Assembly (NCBI RefSeq): GCF_039831995.1
Contig: NZ_JBDOIO010000003.1
Location: 2,418,001 to 2,482,000 of the forward strand
Direction of reading: 5' to 3'
DNA from: Paenibacillus pabuli
GTDB taxonomy: Bacteria; Bacillota; Bacilli; Paenibacillales; Paenibacillaceae
DNA: 64,000 bases
The number at the start of each line of letters is the position of its first letter. The first letter of the stretch is position 1. Below are positions 34,687 to 43,520 of this stretch, piece by piece. The notes beneath the pieces are model-generated. The model had not been told where the DNA came from. It searched no databases and worked only from the letters and a program-made list of their open reading frames with translations. Both the position numbers and the translations under genes were made by a program.

Positions 34687-34787
34687 ATTCATTCGATGAA
34701 TTAGATTCATGCAAGGGATATCCTAAGCCACAATAGCAATCATCATTATTACATAACGGAGCCATGCTCCAAAGGAGAGGATCTCGT

Positions 34788-35756
34788 ATGTCCGGACATC
34801 ACCACAATCACGACCATGGACACCATCATGCTCATCCCAATAACAAGAAAGTACTCCTGTTTTCCTTCATTATTATTACGCTCTATATGATCGTTGAAGC
34901 TGTAGGCGGCTTCGTGACCAACAGTCTTGCCCTCATCTCGGATGCAGGACATATGCTGTCAGACGCAGTCGCTCTCGGTATTGCTTTACTGGCATTTACC
35001 TTTGGGGAAAAAGCAGTGAATACTGGCAAAACCTACGGATATAGACGATTTGAGATTTTGGCTGCTACCTTAAACGGAATTACCTTAATCGCCATCTCCC
35101 TGTACATCTTTTACGAAGCCATCGGCCGCTTCATCCATCCACCGGAAGTAGCCACGTTCGGCATGCTGATCATCAGCATTGTTGGCTTGCTCGTGAACAT
35201 TCTCGTTGCCTGGATCATGATGCGCGGCAGCGACACGGAAAACAATCTTAATATGCGAGGTGCCTACCTGCATGTTATCAGCGATATGCTGGGCTCCATT
35301 GGCGCCATTGTGGCAGCACTGCTGATGATGTTCTTTGGTTGGGGCTGGGCAGATCCACTCGCGAGTGTAATCGTGGCCGTGCTGGTGCTGCGAAGCGGGT
35401 TTTTCGTAACGAAGTCCTCCCTGCATATTTTGATGGAAGGTACCCCGGCGAATGTGGATGTCAATGATCTCGTACAAACGATTAAAAAAGTAGACGGTGT
35501 CCATGGCGTTCACGATGTGCATGTATGGTCCATCACAAGCAACCTGAATGCACTGACCGCTCATATCGTGGTCGATGGATCATTGAGTATCTATGAAGCT
35601 GAAGCGCTTGTGCAGAAGATCGAACATATGCTAGAGCATAAAGATATCAAGCATGTCACCTTGCAGGTGGAATCCGAGAAGCACCTTCACGACAGTTCAG
35701 TATTATGCACGGTTAAGGGCGACGCACCCGACGCGCATGCACATCATCACCATTGA
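34788..35756 (+). CDS. czcD: CzcD-like cation diffusion facilitator
   Basis: A 322-residue exporter. ATG 34788 follows AAAGGAGAGG; an ATG 24 bases earlier lacks such a site. A His-rich N-terminus (residues 3-17) precedes six membrane helices; metal-site motifs are ISDAGHMLSDA (helix 2) and HVISDMLGS (helix 5). The cytoplasmic domain (about 210-300) and another His-rich tail follow. It should export Zn, Co or Cd by proton antiport. A strong terminator follows at 35781. Confidence 0.92.
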   Translation: MSGHHHNHDHGHHHAHPNNKKVLLFSFIIITLYMIVEAVGGFVTNSLALISDAGHMLSDAVALGIALLAFTFGEKAVNTGKTYGYRRFEILAATLNGITLIAISLYIFYEAIGRFIHPPEVATFGMLIISIVGLLVNILVAWIMMRGSDTENNLNMRGAYLHVISDMLGSIGAIVAALLMMFFGWGWADPLASVIVAVLVLRSGFFVTKSSLHILMEGTPANVDVNDLVQTIKKVDGVHGVHDVHVWSITSNLNALTAHIVVDGSLSIYEAEALVQKIEHMLEHKDIKHVTLQVESEKHLHDSSVLCTVKGDAPDAHAHHHH

Positions 35757-35780
35757 GAATGGTGCAACGTATAACAGTAA

Positions 35781-35829
35781 AACAAAAACAGGGCTGATTC
35801 CCTCAAGGGAATGCCCTGTTTTTGTTTTG
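35781..35829 (+). terminator. Terminator after czcD
   Basis: ACAAAAACAGGGC pairs with GCCCTGTTTTTGT, with an inner ATTCCC/GGGAAT stem and a 4-base loop. Symmetric A and T tracts allow it to act in both directions. Confidence 0.88.
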
Positions 35830-35887
35830 TGTATATCTGTCTTCTGTTATCAGTTGGCCCGAGTACTAATCTACCAAAACTTCTGGA

Positions 35888-36175
35888 TTACTTGTACTTA
35901 GAGAGTAGTTTCTGTTTCTTTTGATCAAATTCAAAATCAGTAATGATGTTTTTTTCCTTCAACTCACCTAACTGCAAAAGTTGTTCATGAACATTAACGG
36001 GCGGCTTCTTCAATTTATTAGCTCTAACCAAAACAACAATTGAAAAAGGTATTGCGTACAACATGGTTAACAGCGCCAAAAATGCCGCGTTATCTGGATC
36101 TTCTGGCCCTAAACCGAGTATCATAAAAAACGTTAATGTGAACAACACGATCCCAATGGTCGACAATACTTTCAA
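35888..36175 (-). CDS. Small membrane protein with SHOCT-like C-terminus
   Basis: A 95-residue protein. TTG 36175 is taken as start because GGGAGG lies seven bases upstream, and the earlier in-frame TTG would itself be part of that site. Two membrane helices (about 2-22 and 33-54) precede a basic stretch and a short helical hairpin, QLLQLGELKEKNIITDFEFD, of SHOCT type. SHOCT tails mediate oligomerisation; the biological role is unknown. Confidence 0.65.
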   Translation of the reverse strand: MKVLSTIGIVLFTLTFFMILGLGPEDPDNAAFLALLTMLYAIPFSIVVLVRANKLKKPPVNVHEQLLQLGELKEKNIITDFEFDQKKQKLLSKYK

Positions 36176-36235
36176 AACAATTCCTCCCAAACATTATGTA
36201 CTTTCTTATTGAAATTTTAAATACTTGTTAAAAAA

Positions 36236-36439
36236 CTAAATATCTACTTCGTCCCAATTCATAATGACATAACCAAGTTGGAACAAAAGAATAACAAGAT
36301 AGCTGATGTTAATTACGAAGCTTGTTTTGAATCTCTTAGTCTTCTCCCCATATTCTTCTTTACTCATTCTTCCACGTTCGAACCTAGTTCTTATTCTTTT
36401 GTTCTCTCTCCATAACAGAGCAAATTCAATGGCGAGCAT
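36236..36439 (-). CDS. Small membrane protein, hypothetical
   Basis: A 67-residue protein with a basic N-terminal half (RENKRIRTRFERGR) and one membrane helix (about 42-61). The ribosome site before ATG 36439 is weak; an internal ATG at residue 25 is an alternative. It begins within the 3' end of a 35-codon frame (36426-36533), so translation could be coupled. No family recognised. Confidence 0.45.
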   Translation of the reverse strand: MLAIEFALLWRENKRIRTRFERGRMSKEEYGEKTKRFKTSFVINISYLVILLFQLGYVIMNWDEVDI

Positions 36440-36533
36440 CGAGCCACTGATCGAGAGGCACTTCTATAAACACTGATGTTAACCCATTGGACATTCCGAT
36501 GGATTCGATCACTGGTACAGCATGTTCAGGCAT
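36426..36533 (-). CDS. Possible short open frame of 35 codons
   Basis: From ATG 36533 the minus strand reads MPEHAVPVIESIGMSNG, then LTSVFIEVPLDQWLDARH and a stop. The composition looks protein-like and the frame links the DUF6985-like gene upstream to the small membrane protein downstream. The ribosome site is poor. It may be the tail of a decayed gene rather than a functional peptide. Confidence 0.25.
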   Translation of the reverse strand: MPEHAVPVIESIGMSNGLTSVFIEVPLDQWLDARH

Positions 36534-36572
36534 TGAAATGGTATTTCCGGTTCTGCTCACCCCTTATAACCA

Positions 36573-37076
36573 TTACTTCTCATCCGATTCAGTCCAGATG
36601 GCAAATTCGCCATACCCCAAATACTCACGCACTTCAAGAACCTGATGACCAAGCATAACTATTCCCATACCGTTCTCCGTGTCCCAATCCGTGCTGCCAC
36701 CTAGTATGGCTCCCAGGATCTTATCCTTCGGATCAGCCGGATTCCGATAAAGTTCAACTTCGCCAACCGCCATGAACGTAAGAATCCCCCTGCCCTCCAC
36801 TTCGGCCAAGCCTGCAGGGTAGTCCGCCGTATCACTCGACATTTTCTCTGTTTTCCATTCATATGCCCGGTTGCATATGTCGTTAACCGTGTCATCCGGC
36901 AAGCGATTCAGCACATCGTGGATATGCCACTCTGCCTCTTCTAAACTGATGTCTTCCGTATTAAATCGATACTCCACCTCGGATTGGAACAACTCAAGCA
37001 TCCCGTATCCAGAGACCCGATTCTCATCTGATGGCTCTTCTACGCCAACACGTTCCAAATGAAATCTTTCAGTCAT
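36573..37076 (-). CDS. DUF6985-like hypothetical protein
   Basis: A 167-residue acidic protein. The C-terminal part, with GSTDWDTENGMGIVMLGHQVLEV (split here as GSTDWDTENGMGIVM and HQVLEV), resembles the C-terminal signature of DUF6985 proteins, which occur in many Bacillota near toxin-immunity loci. The N-terminal half is helical and not recognised. Start follows GAAGGAGGGATCGT. The family assignment is tentative. Confidence 0.6.
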   Translation of the reverse strand: MTERFHLERVGVEEPSDENRVSGYGMLELFQSEVEYRFNTEDISLEEAEWHIHDVLNRLPDDTVNDICNRAYEWKTEKMSSDTADYPAGLAEVEGRGILTFMAVGEVELYRNPADPKDKILGAILGGSTDWDTENGMGIVMLGHQVLEVREYLGYGEFAIWTESDEK

Positions 37077-37091
37077 ACGATCCCTCCTTCA

Positions 37092-38132
37092 TTAATCTCC
37101 GCCTCCGCCACAAGATGAGCAGCTGGATGAACTGCAGGAAGAGTCAGAAGAGGAGCTGCTGCACGATGAACCGGAATTTCCCGAGGAACCGCTGCTGTCG
37201 TTACAATGATCGGCATAACAGCTTGAACTGCTTGAACAACTGCTGCTTGACGAAGCTCCTTGGGCTGCCTTTTCCGGTGGGATAAGTTCCTGTTCGAGAC
37301 GTCCCATGTGCACTCCGTACGTTGCCTCATGATACATGGAATGGTATACCATGGCACTCGCCATGATGAGAGCCACATCGGCTGTACCCGAGGATTCGAG
37401 GGATAGCTCTTGTTCGTTTAGACTTGCCGATCTCTGCAGCCTATCCATCAAATAAGAAATGACCTGTGCAGCTTCAGGATCTTCCTGCATGCGTCTCGTG
37501 TGGAAAAATTGATTCACCAATTCAGTTCGATCTCCCTGAGCGATCAGCTTCTGCAGGTCACCGGATATCGGGTAGCTGAAGAACTCCCCCCAGATTGCGG
37601 AGCTATATGGAGTGAACTCGAATAATTGACAGTATACCCAGTCAAACCATGCCCGTGCACCTGGATTCTCACGGCGGGTAACTGCCGGCTCATGATGTAC
37701 CGTAGAACCCATAAATTCTGCACAATAATCAGCGTAGGATTTGGTAAACATCAGCATTTCGTGCCATAACTCGTCTACCTCATCGCTAAACATCGGGACC
37801 TGTTTCAGCAGAGAAGCCATAACGAAGTATCTTTTAAGCTCGAGCAGCTTCCATCGATACTCCAGCTTTTTCATATGAGGATATTCCTGCTCCATACGGA
37901 GCTTAAGTTTATTCGAAAAATGCTTATTAAAGCTCTTCTCCAATTGTTGAACAGTTTTATCGTAGGAAATGTCATCACGCAGTCCCAGATTCAAAGGTAA
38001 TTTTTTGCGTCTATACGTAACTCTCGTGTGCCTTCTGCGTCTTCCTTTTGAACGAAAAATTCTGATCCTGCGCCGAATCACCAAGGCTGCAATCACCAGT
38101 AATCCTGCTGCAATGTAGTAGTAGATAGGCAT
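37092..38132 (-). CDS. Membrane protein with Ser/Cys/Gly-rich low-complexity tail
   Basis: A 346-residue protein. ATG 38132 follows GGAGAGGAGAGG and begins with one membrane helix (about 3-18) and a strongly basic segment. The soluble middle (about 55-220) contains VDELWHEMLMFTKSYADYC and HHEPA, a pattern like glycine-rich-domain proteins. After a helical region the last 50 residues are almost only Ser, Cys and Gly. It is 15 bases from the DUF6985-like gene. Function unknown. Confidence 0.7.
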   Translation of the reverse strand: MPIYYYIAAGLLVIAALVIRRRIRIFRSKGRRRRHTRVTYRRKKLPLNLGLRDDISYDKTVQQLEKSFNKHFSNKLKLRMEQEYPHMKKLEYRWKLLELKRYFVMASLLKQVPMFSDEVDELWHEMLMFTKSYADYCAEFMGSTVHHEPAVTRRENPGARAWFDWVYCQLFEFTPYSSAIWGEFFSYPISGDLQKLIAQGDRTELVNQFFHTRRMQEDPEAAQVISYLMDRLQRSASLNEQELSLESSGTADVALIMASAMVYHSMYHEATYGVHMGRLEQELIPPEKAAQGASSSSSCSSSSSCYADHCNDSSGSSGNSGSSCSSSSSDSSCSSSSCSSCGGGGD

Positions 38133-38203
38133 AAAGAGCCTCTCCTCTCCGTTGTTCTTTTCTATGTATGGGTGAAACTCCCATAAGTATAATCGACGAT
38201 TCA

Positions 38204-38248
38204 AAACTATTAAAGAGCCCTTAGGCATACAAGCCAGGGCCCTTTAAT
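38204..38248 (-). terminator. Terminator after the MBL-fold gene
   Basis: On the minus strand ATTAAAGGGCCCT pairs with AGGGCTCTTTAAT (13 positions, one mismatch, 14-base loop), followed by AGTTTTG. It separates the MBL-fold gene from the Ser/Cys-rich membrane protein gene. Confidence 0.65.
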
Positions 38249-38336
38249 ATCATAGCTCATTCGTCTCGATGGACTCTCGGTATTCTGAATCGCACTCCAC
38301 ACAGCATTAATGCTATATGCGTACGTTTAAAACTTT

Positions 38337-39191
38337 CTACTTATGCTGTAACTGTAATCGTTGATCATTAACAAATGCTTGTAAAAAGAACATCTCGTTC
38401 TCGTTGGGAGTCCGCTCATGTTCTTTCTCGAAGTTTGTTATTGCGCTATCTAATGATGTAGATGTCACTGCTCTATTACAGGAAGTCAGCTCTCTCCAAA
38501 ACACATCCATCTCATCCAGGTCACATATGGATTCATGCCCGAGTAGGAAATGATCCGCATCATACTTTTGAATATCCTCTATCATCGGTAACAACATAGC
38601 TTGCTTGTAATGAAACAATGAATTAGTTGTTGTTCCATAAGGGCTGTCTCCAAGGAAAATAGTCTTTTCATCCGGAATGTATACGATTGTTGAATCATCT
38701 GTATGTGTGCTCCGAATGGTTTCAATCCTACAGACCTTATTGCCCAAATCAAGTTCGAGAGAACCTTCAAAACTGATATCAGAATCATTTAATTGATACG
38801 AGTTTCTCATGGGTATTTCATTCTTGATGATCTCCATACAGTGAGAACTCATCTTGTTTGACTCGACATATTCATGGAGTGAGTGGTCATCAAAAGAAAA
38901 GTTTCTCCAGATGTTCATCATTTGTTGGGTTAAACGATTAACAATAATCGTCGCATTGAATTCATTCATTCCTAAAAAATGATCCCAATGCGCATGCGTG
39001 ATAACCAGATATTTAATTGGGGGTACATCTAAACGGCTTATTTCCTGCAAAAATTCTTGGGCATGCTGAACCGAATTCCCGCCATCGATCACTAGACTAT
39101 ATTGATCTCCACATACTAATCCTAAAGTCGGTCTATCTTTATCATTCTGGTTAGATAAGTAATAGATCGATTCACTTAATTTATTTAACAT
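38337..39191 (-). CDS. MBL-fold metallo-hydrolase
   Basis: A 284-residue metallo-beta-lactamase-fold protein. The metal motif THAHWDH (about 65-71) is intact, further ligands are likely in IRSTHTDDST, IFLGDSPYG and LLGHES. There is no signal peptide, so it is cytoplasmic and unlikely to be a beta-lactamase; thioester, lactone or phosphodiester hydrolysis are more usual roles. Start follows TTAGAGGAGAATTGAC. Confidence 0.88.
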   Translation of the reverse strand: MLNKLSESIYYLSNQNDKDRPTLGLVCGDQYSLVIDGGNSVQHAQEFLQEISRLDVPPIKYLVITHAHWDHFLGMNEFNATIIVNRLTQQMMNIWRNFSFDDHSLHEYVESNKMSSHCMEIIKNEIPMRNSYQLNDSDISFEGSLELDLGNKVCRIETIRSTHTDDSTIVYIPDEKTIFLGDSPYGTTTNSLFHYKQAMLLPMIEDIQKYDADHFLLGHESICDLDEMDVFWRELTSCNRAVTSTSLDSAITNFEKEHERTPNENEMFFLQAFVNDQRLQLQHK

Positions 39192-39334
39192 GTCAATTCT
39201 CCTCTAATTGTATTGTTGGAGTAAGAGAAAAACCGCATGTTAATGGATATTAACCATGGATCTTTCTCGTTTTAGCGATTTACCAATGGAATCACCCCGA
39301 TTTCGTTTTTAGGTAGTACGTATGTAAATGCTTT

Positions 39335-39733
39335 TTAAGATAAGGCAATAATCAAACTCGTTATAAGAAGCACCAGCGTTACCGGAGCCCAAATTCTTCT
39401 TTCCCATACGCTGCGTGTTATGAGATTTAGGATTGTCCCCAGTACCAGATACCCAACAATAAACCAAATTGCTGTATCTGCAAATGAAGACCACTCAGGC
39501 AATAACACACCCGCTCTACTCAGTACAACTAAACCAATGAATACGAGAATAGTGATCTGCAGTAAACAGGAAAAGCGCATTGGTGTCGGATATTTCCCGG
39601 GAAACTTCCCACCCATCGCCGCCTCTCCCCACGGCATACCTGCAGCGAGTGCCACTTGAAAGAGAATGACAATCAGAATTAGGACAGTAAACAATATCGA
39701 AGACACTAATATCACCAATTCACATCCCCACAT
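39335..39733 (-). CDS. Four-helix integral membrane protein, hypothetical
   Basis: A 132-residue protein with four membrane helices (about 5-28, 52-72, 82-102, 110-130) and a conserved-looking loop AAGMPWGEAAMGGKFPG after helix 1. Proteins with this loop are widespread in Bacillota and Actinobacteria without assigned function. The exact start is uncertain; ATG 39733 has only GTGGGG nearby and a downstream TTG/GTG is possible. Confidence 0.65.
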   Translation of the reverse strand: MWGCELVILVSSILFTVLILIVILFQVALAAGMPWGEAAMGGKFPGKYPTPMRFSCLLQITILVFIGLVVLSRAGVLLPEWSSFADTAIWFIVGYLVLGTILNLITRSVWERRIWAPVTLVLLITSLIIALS

Positions 39734-39777
39734 CTAAATGTAGTTTCTTTTCCTTATACTTTATTGACGTAAATCGG

Positions 39778-40110
39778 TCAGTATTCTTCAAACCACAATC
39801 GATAAAATTCTTCTGAAAACCAAAACCATATGAAACCCAGAATCAACATGATGCATCCTAATATTTTCAGAATCACTTCGATCATCTTAGGGAGTTTCAT
39901 GCTCGGCAAGTTTTCTTCAAATTCGCTATTCGGTTTTATGCCTCGATATCTCATCAAAACAAATAGTTGATAAAGAATATCGGGAAAGAAATAAACCACT
40001 ATACCTGTCACAAATACCGGAATAGATAAGTAACCAAACGTACTGGTTGTCCATTCAATCTCGATTCTATCCATTTTCTTAACATATAAATTCATTAGAT
40101 TATATATCAA
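39778..40110 (-). CDS. Two-helix membrane protein, hypothetical
   Basis: A 110-residue protein with two membrane helices (about 25-48 and 78-100) separated by a polar loop. The TTG at 40110 overlaps the NUDIX gene by 11 bases; ATG 40074 is an alternative start with a weak site. No family was recognised. The overlap suggests coupling with the NUDIX hydrolase upstream. Confidence 0.5.
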   Translation of the reverse strand: MIYNLMNLYVKKMDRIEIEWTTSTFGYLSIPVFVTGIVVYFFPDILYQLFVLMRYRGIKPNSEFEENLPSMKLPKMIEVILKILGCIMLILGFIWFWFSEEFYRLWFEEY

Positions 40111-40573
40111 AATGAGCTCGTTCTTTTTGAGTGGAACTGAAAATATAATCCGGGTAATGATTGGCTAAAGGTGGAAGTTCATGCTCCCGGAAAAATTGCA
40201 AATCCTTCATCTCTTCATTATTTGATGTTACTTGTCCCGATTGGATTCTGCATTCAAATACAATGGTTAAATATTCAACTTGATGACCGTTATGGTATGT
40301 AAAACGTTGACCTTCTCCGCCGTAGACACCAATGATCTTTTCGGACTCAATGACAAGACCTGTTTCCTCAAATGCTTCTCTGACCATCGCTTGTGCCGGT
40401 GTTTCACCAATCTCAATTGCCCCAGCAATTAACCCCCATGTTGATTCATTATGTTTACGTCCAAATAGGATCTCTCCATGTTCATTTCGAATAATACCAG
40501 CCACACCTGGCATAAATATGAGCTCATTCCCAATCTTAGCTCTAAGGTTCTTATAGTAATCAGACATACTCAA
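40100..40573 (-). CDS. NUDIX hydrolase
   Basis: A 157-residue MutT-type protein. NUDIX box GAIEIGETPAQAMVREAF followed by EETGL (about 53-75) is complete. A strand opening LIFMPGVAGIIRNEHGEILF precedes it. TTG 40573 lies eight bases after GGGGGG; ATG two codons later is the alternative. It could act on nucleoside triphosphates or ADP-sugars; no context decides. Confidence 0.88.
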   Translation of the reverse strand: MSMSDYYKNLRAKIGNELIFMPGVAGIIRNEHGEILFGRKHNESTWGLIAGAIEIGETPAQAMVREAFEETGLVIESEKIIGVYGGEGQRFTYHNGHQVEYLTIVFECRIQSGQVTSNNEEMKDLQFFREHELPPLANHYPDYIFSSTQKERAHFDI

Positions 40574-40640
40574 TTGCAGTTCCCCCCTTCAGACAGTTTA
40601 TAAAATGCTACAACTGACATCAATCACACTTCGTTCTGTG

Positions 40641-41504
40641 TTACTCTTGTTCTACAACAATATCTTGGCACTGGATAATCAGTTCAGACATTTCTTCACC
40701 ATCAAAAAGCATATGTAGTTCATATCCATTTTCGATACAATACAGTTCTTGATATAGCCAGTACCTACCGACGATGTTTCCTTCTTGCTTAATGATCTCA
40801 GGTGCAATAAACGTAATCTTATTTAAATTCGTGAACCCTCCACGGGTATCGAATCGAATGACCAAGTCCGAATCCGAGACCAAGTCCGTCACGGTGCAAT
40901 CATGAAAATGGATCTGGTTACGAATATGTTCAGGAATAGGTTCAGCTAGCTGCGCCTCTCTATATTCCTTCGAGATCATTTGCATTTGAGCTTCATTTAA
41001 TTTGCTCTGTTTTTTCAACTGCTGCATGACCTCTTTAGTGCAATAACCCAGGGCAAATACACGGATATCTGCAATTTGGTCATAGATCTCTTTCGGTAGT
41101 TGTACAATCTTGTTTTCGCAGTTCCATTCCAGATTACTTTTAAATTCTTGTTTGCTGCCTAACTCGTCAAAAGGTGGCCTCGCATCGTAATCTGCAATTA
41201 ACTTCTCTATATGCTCTCTTTCCTCAGTCGGCATATGATAAACCATCGTATCCTCTTCCGATACCTCATCCCCACTAATAAATTTCTCCGCACGCACAAG
41301 AACCGCACCATCCTGCTCTAGCATAAAACGGGGGTCAACATTGTAAACATCTCGTTGAAACTTTACATGCTCTTTTTCTTTTCTTTTATATAATCGAAGA
41401 TAAAGCTCTTCATCTATTTGTCGAGCTCCGCTGTGTACTCGCATACCAAAGTGAAGATGTGTGCGTTGGCAAAGTTCATACCATTCTTTTGTAAGATATT
41501 TCAT
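40641..41504 (-). CDS. DUF4085 family protein
   Basis: A 287-residue soluble protein opening with MKYLTKEWYELCQRT, the characteristic start of DUF4085. The middle is helical and charged; the C-terminal third has IHFHDCTVTDL, then LVIRFDTRGGFTN and LYQELY, a strand-rich region that recalls proteins of the same family and Imm-like domains. The family has no known function. Start ATG 41504 follows TAGGAGAG. Confidence 0.8.
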   Translation of the reverse strand: MKYLTKEWYELCQRTHLHFGMRVHSGARQIDEELYLRLYKRKEKEHVKFQRDVYNVDPRFMLEQDGAVLVRAEKFISGDEVSEEDTMVYHMPTEEREHIEKLIADYDARPPFDELGSKQEFKSNLEWNCENKIVQLPKEIYDQIADIRVFALGYCTKEVMQQLKKQSKLNEAQMQMISKEYREAQLAEPIPEHIRNQIHFHDCTVTDLVSDSDLVIRFDTRGGFTNLNKITFIAPEIIKQEGNIVGRYWLYQELYCIENGYELHMLFDGEEMSELIIQCQDIVVEQE

Positions 41505-41521
41505 GAGTACTCTCTCCTATT

Positions 41522-42067
41522 TCAATTCTTCAGTTTGGCTTGGACGATCCAATGAACTGCATCTAAAATATCTTTTGCTATGTAATCAGGTTCCGTTTCC
41601 GCCCACTTGTTTCTATACGTTGTTAATGACGATTCTCCCCAGCCTGTTCTTACAAGAACCTTCTTGGCTCCTACTGCGTGAGCAGCAAGCATATCCGTAT
41701 CGCCCACGTCGCCAATAACGATACATCTTGTTAGATCTAAATGATGTTGCTGTTGAGCCTCTAACAACATACCCGGTTTGGGTTTTCGGCAGCTGCATTC
41801 TTGTTCATGTGGGCAGATATAGGATTGATCGAATCCGTATTCACTAAATTGTTCTTCAAACTCTTGAATGGTTGCCTCTCCACGCGATATCCGATACTGA
41901 TTCGTTATAGCAAATACCTTGATTCCATTTCTCTTCAGAAGCGTTATAGCTTCTTGTGCATTAGGGTATAACTCAAATTCTCTAGGGTGAATAAAGTGGC
42001 CTGTGCCACCGATGGTTCCATCTCTGTCCATAAAAACAGCTTGTATGTCCAAATTTGCTTTGATCAT
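41522..42067 (-). CDS. HAD-IIIA phosphatase (GmhB/HisB-like)
   Basis: A 181-residue HAD-IIIA enzyme. Motif I is FMDRDGTIGG (D13, D15), motif II FAITNQYRISRG, a zinc loop with CPHEQECSCRKPKPGM (about 98-113), and motif IV VIGDVGDTDMLAA. The zinc loop is the hallmark of heptose-bisphosphate phosphatase GmhB and histidinol-phosphatase. No heptose pathway is nearby, so the substrate is unsure. Start follows GGAGAAAGG. Confidence 0.88.
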   Translation of the reverse strand: MIKANLDIQAVFMDRDGTIGGTGHFIHPREFELYPNAQEAITLLKRNGIKVFAITNQYRISRGEATIQEFEEQFSEYGFDQSYICPHEQECSCRKPKPGMLLEAQQQHHLDLTRCIVIGDVGDTDMLAAHAVGAKKVLVRTGWGESSLTTYRNKWAETEPDYIAKDILDAVHWIVQAKLKN

Positions 42068-42202
42068 GGTTTATTCCTTTCTCCGTTAACTACCGCAATA
42101 AAATCATGTTATTTTTATAATAAATGTTATATAACTTCAGTCAATATCTTATTTTTCTTTATGGCGTTCATGCTGATTTTCCAAGGAATACAACGGAAGA
42201 AA

Positions 42203-42745
42203 TCAAGGATGTAGAAACTGCTTCTTCAATAGAGCATAGATAACAGTATCCACAAACTGCTTCTTCCAATAATAATGTTCCTTTAGAATTCCTTCTTCTC
42301 TCAATCCAATGTTCTCAAGCAACTTTCTGGATCCCATATTCTTTGGCTCTACATAGGCTTCAATTCGGTTTAATGCAAGATGGCTAAATCCAAATTCAAT
42401 GATCCGTTGGATCGCCTCGGTCATATACCCTTGTCCCCAATACTCAGGTGCATAGCCTATGTGAGCTTTATAATGATTTTTTGCCCAACCGTGAAATCCA
42501 CATGTGCCAATCACCTTGTTCTCCGATTTCAAAGTAATTCCCCAGCGAATGGCCTGCTCTTGATCAAATCGATCACTCCATCTATGAATGAGTTCTTCCG
42601 CTTGTTCAACACTCGTAAAACTCTCCACATCATAAAACTTCGTCACTTCATCTGAAGAAAAATAATGAAATATATCTTTTGAATCTTCTTGTTTAATCTC
42701 TCTTAATACGAACCGAGCTGTCTCTAACACGGGAAAATGAGGCAT
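42203..42745 (-). CDS. GNAT acetyltransferase, RimJ/RimL type
   Basis: A 180-residue RimJ/RimL-like GNAT. It opens with LETARFVLREIKQED, has IGYAPEYWGQGYMTEAI (acetyl-CoA loop, about 95-111), LNRIEAYVEPKNMGSRKLLENIG, and ends in a strand with YWKKQFVDTVIYAL. The family acetylates N-termini of ribosomal proteins or small amines. Start ATG 42745 follows AAAAGGAG. It is intact, unlike the related remnant at 24841. Confidence 0.88.
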   Translation of the reverse strand: MPHFPVLETARFVLREIKQEDSKDIFHYFSSDEVTKFYDVESFTSVEQAEELIHRWSDRFDQEQAIRWGITLKSENKVIGTCGFHGWAKNHYKAHIGYAPEYWGQGYMTEAIQRIIEFGFSHLALNRIEAYVEPKNMGSRKLLENIGLREEGILKEHYYWKKQFVDTVIYALLKKQFLHP

Positions 42746-42838
42746 ATTATTCTCCTTTTATGGGCTGACCCAAATTCTTCAGAATGATCCTAACATCAAA
42801 ATAGAGGCAGACTACGTGAAACACATTATTGTGGATAT

Positions 42839-43336
42839 CTACTCTGGCTTAGCCTGTTGCACTCCTTTCTTCTTTTCTCTTGATTTAATTAACAACTCTT
42901 CGAGCTCTTTCCTTGTTTCATCATGCAGTATTATTTTGTTTGATTCCATCATTCTTTCTACAAGATTGCTTTCCTTAACTCTACGTCCCCATTTTCTTGA
43001 AAACGACCTCCAATCACATACCATTTCAATGAGGTACTTTCTTGGCATCGGCAATGCTTCTCTTTCGAAATGATTTACTACCCAGTACTCCCAATGATGC
43101 TTGTTATGATGTTGATGATGCAACCATGCATATCTCCATTTCTTTTCGATCTCTTCATTTTTTTGATTGGAAAAGAACTTGCGAGCATATGGTATGAATT
43201 CATATGGGGAAAATTTGGACATATCATGCTTCAATCCCTGATAATATAAGCCTTCTTTCCAGCATTCAATGAGGACATTTAATTTATGATCTACTACATA
43301 TAGAAAATACCTCCAATAAGCTTTGAAAATATCCAT
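42839..43336 (-). CDS. DUF5662 family protein (catalase-like annotation)
   Basis: A 165-residue helical protein with a dense His cluster: GLKHDMSKFSPYEF (about 36-49), AWLHHQHHNKHHWEYW (about 69-84), MPRKYLIEMVCDW (about 97-109). The pattern matches DUF5662, sometimes annotated as catalase without evidence; the His/Asp set could bind metal. AAAGAGGTGG precedes ATG 43336. Function unknown. Confidence 0.8.
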   Translation of the reverse strand: MDIFKAYWRYFLYVVDHKLNVLIECWKEGLYYQGLKHDMSKFSPYEFIPYARKFFSNQKNEEIEKKWRYAWLHHQHHNKHHWEYWVVNHFEREALPMPRKYLIEMVCDWRSFSRKWGRRVKESNLVERMMESNKIILHDETRKELEELLIKSREKKKGVQQAKPE

Positions 43337-43481
43337 CCACCTCTTTGCGAGCTAGTTTATCCCACTCCCATTCACACGTTGAATGAAGTTATACGATGGC
43401 GTGATTACCGTCGAAGTGCATTGTTAGTTAATTCATTTCTAATTGCTTACATTCTTTTTGTGAATTACAATCAATTATTAA

Positions 43482-43514
43482 TGTAAAACAAAAGGAGAGA
43501 ATTTCTTCTCTCCT
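43482..43514 (-). terminator. Terminator after the basic hypothetical gene
   Basis: On the minus strand AAGGAGAGAA pairs perfectly with TTCTCTCCTT around a 4-base loop, followed by TTGTTTTAC. It begins seven bases past the stop codon at 43521. Confidence 0.75.
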
Positions 43515-43520
43515 TGCATT

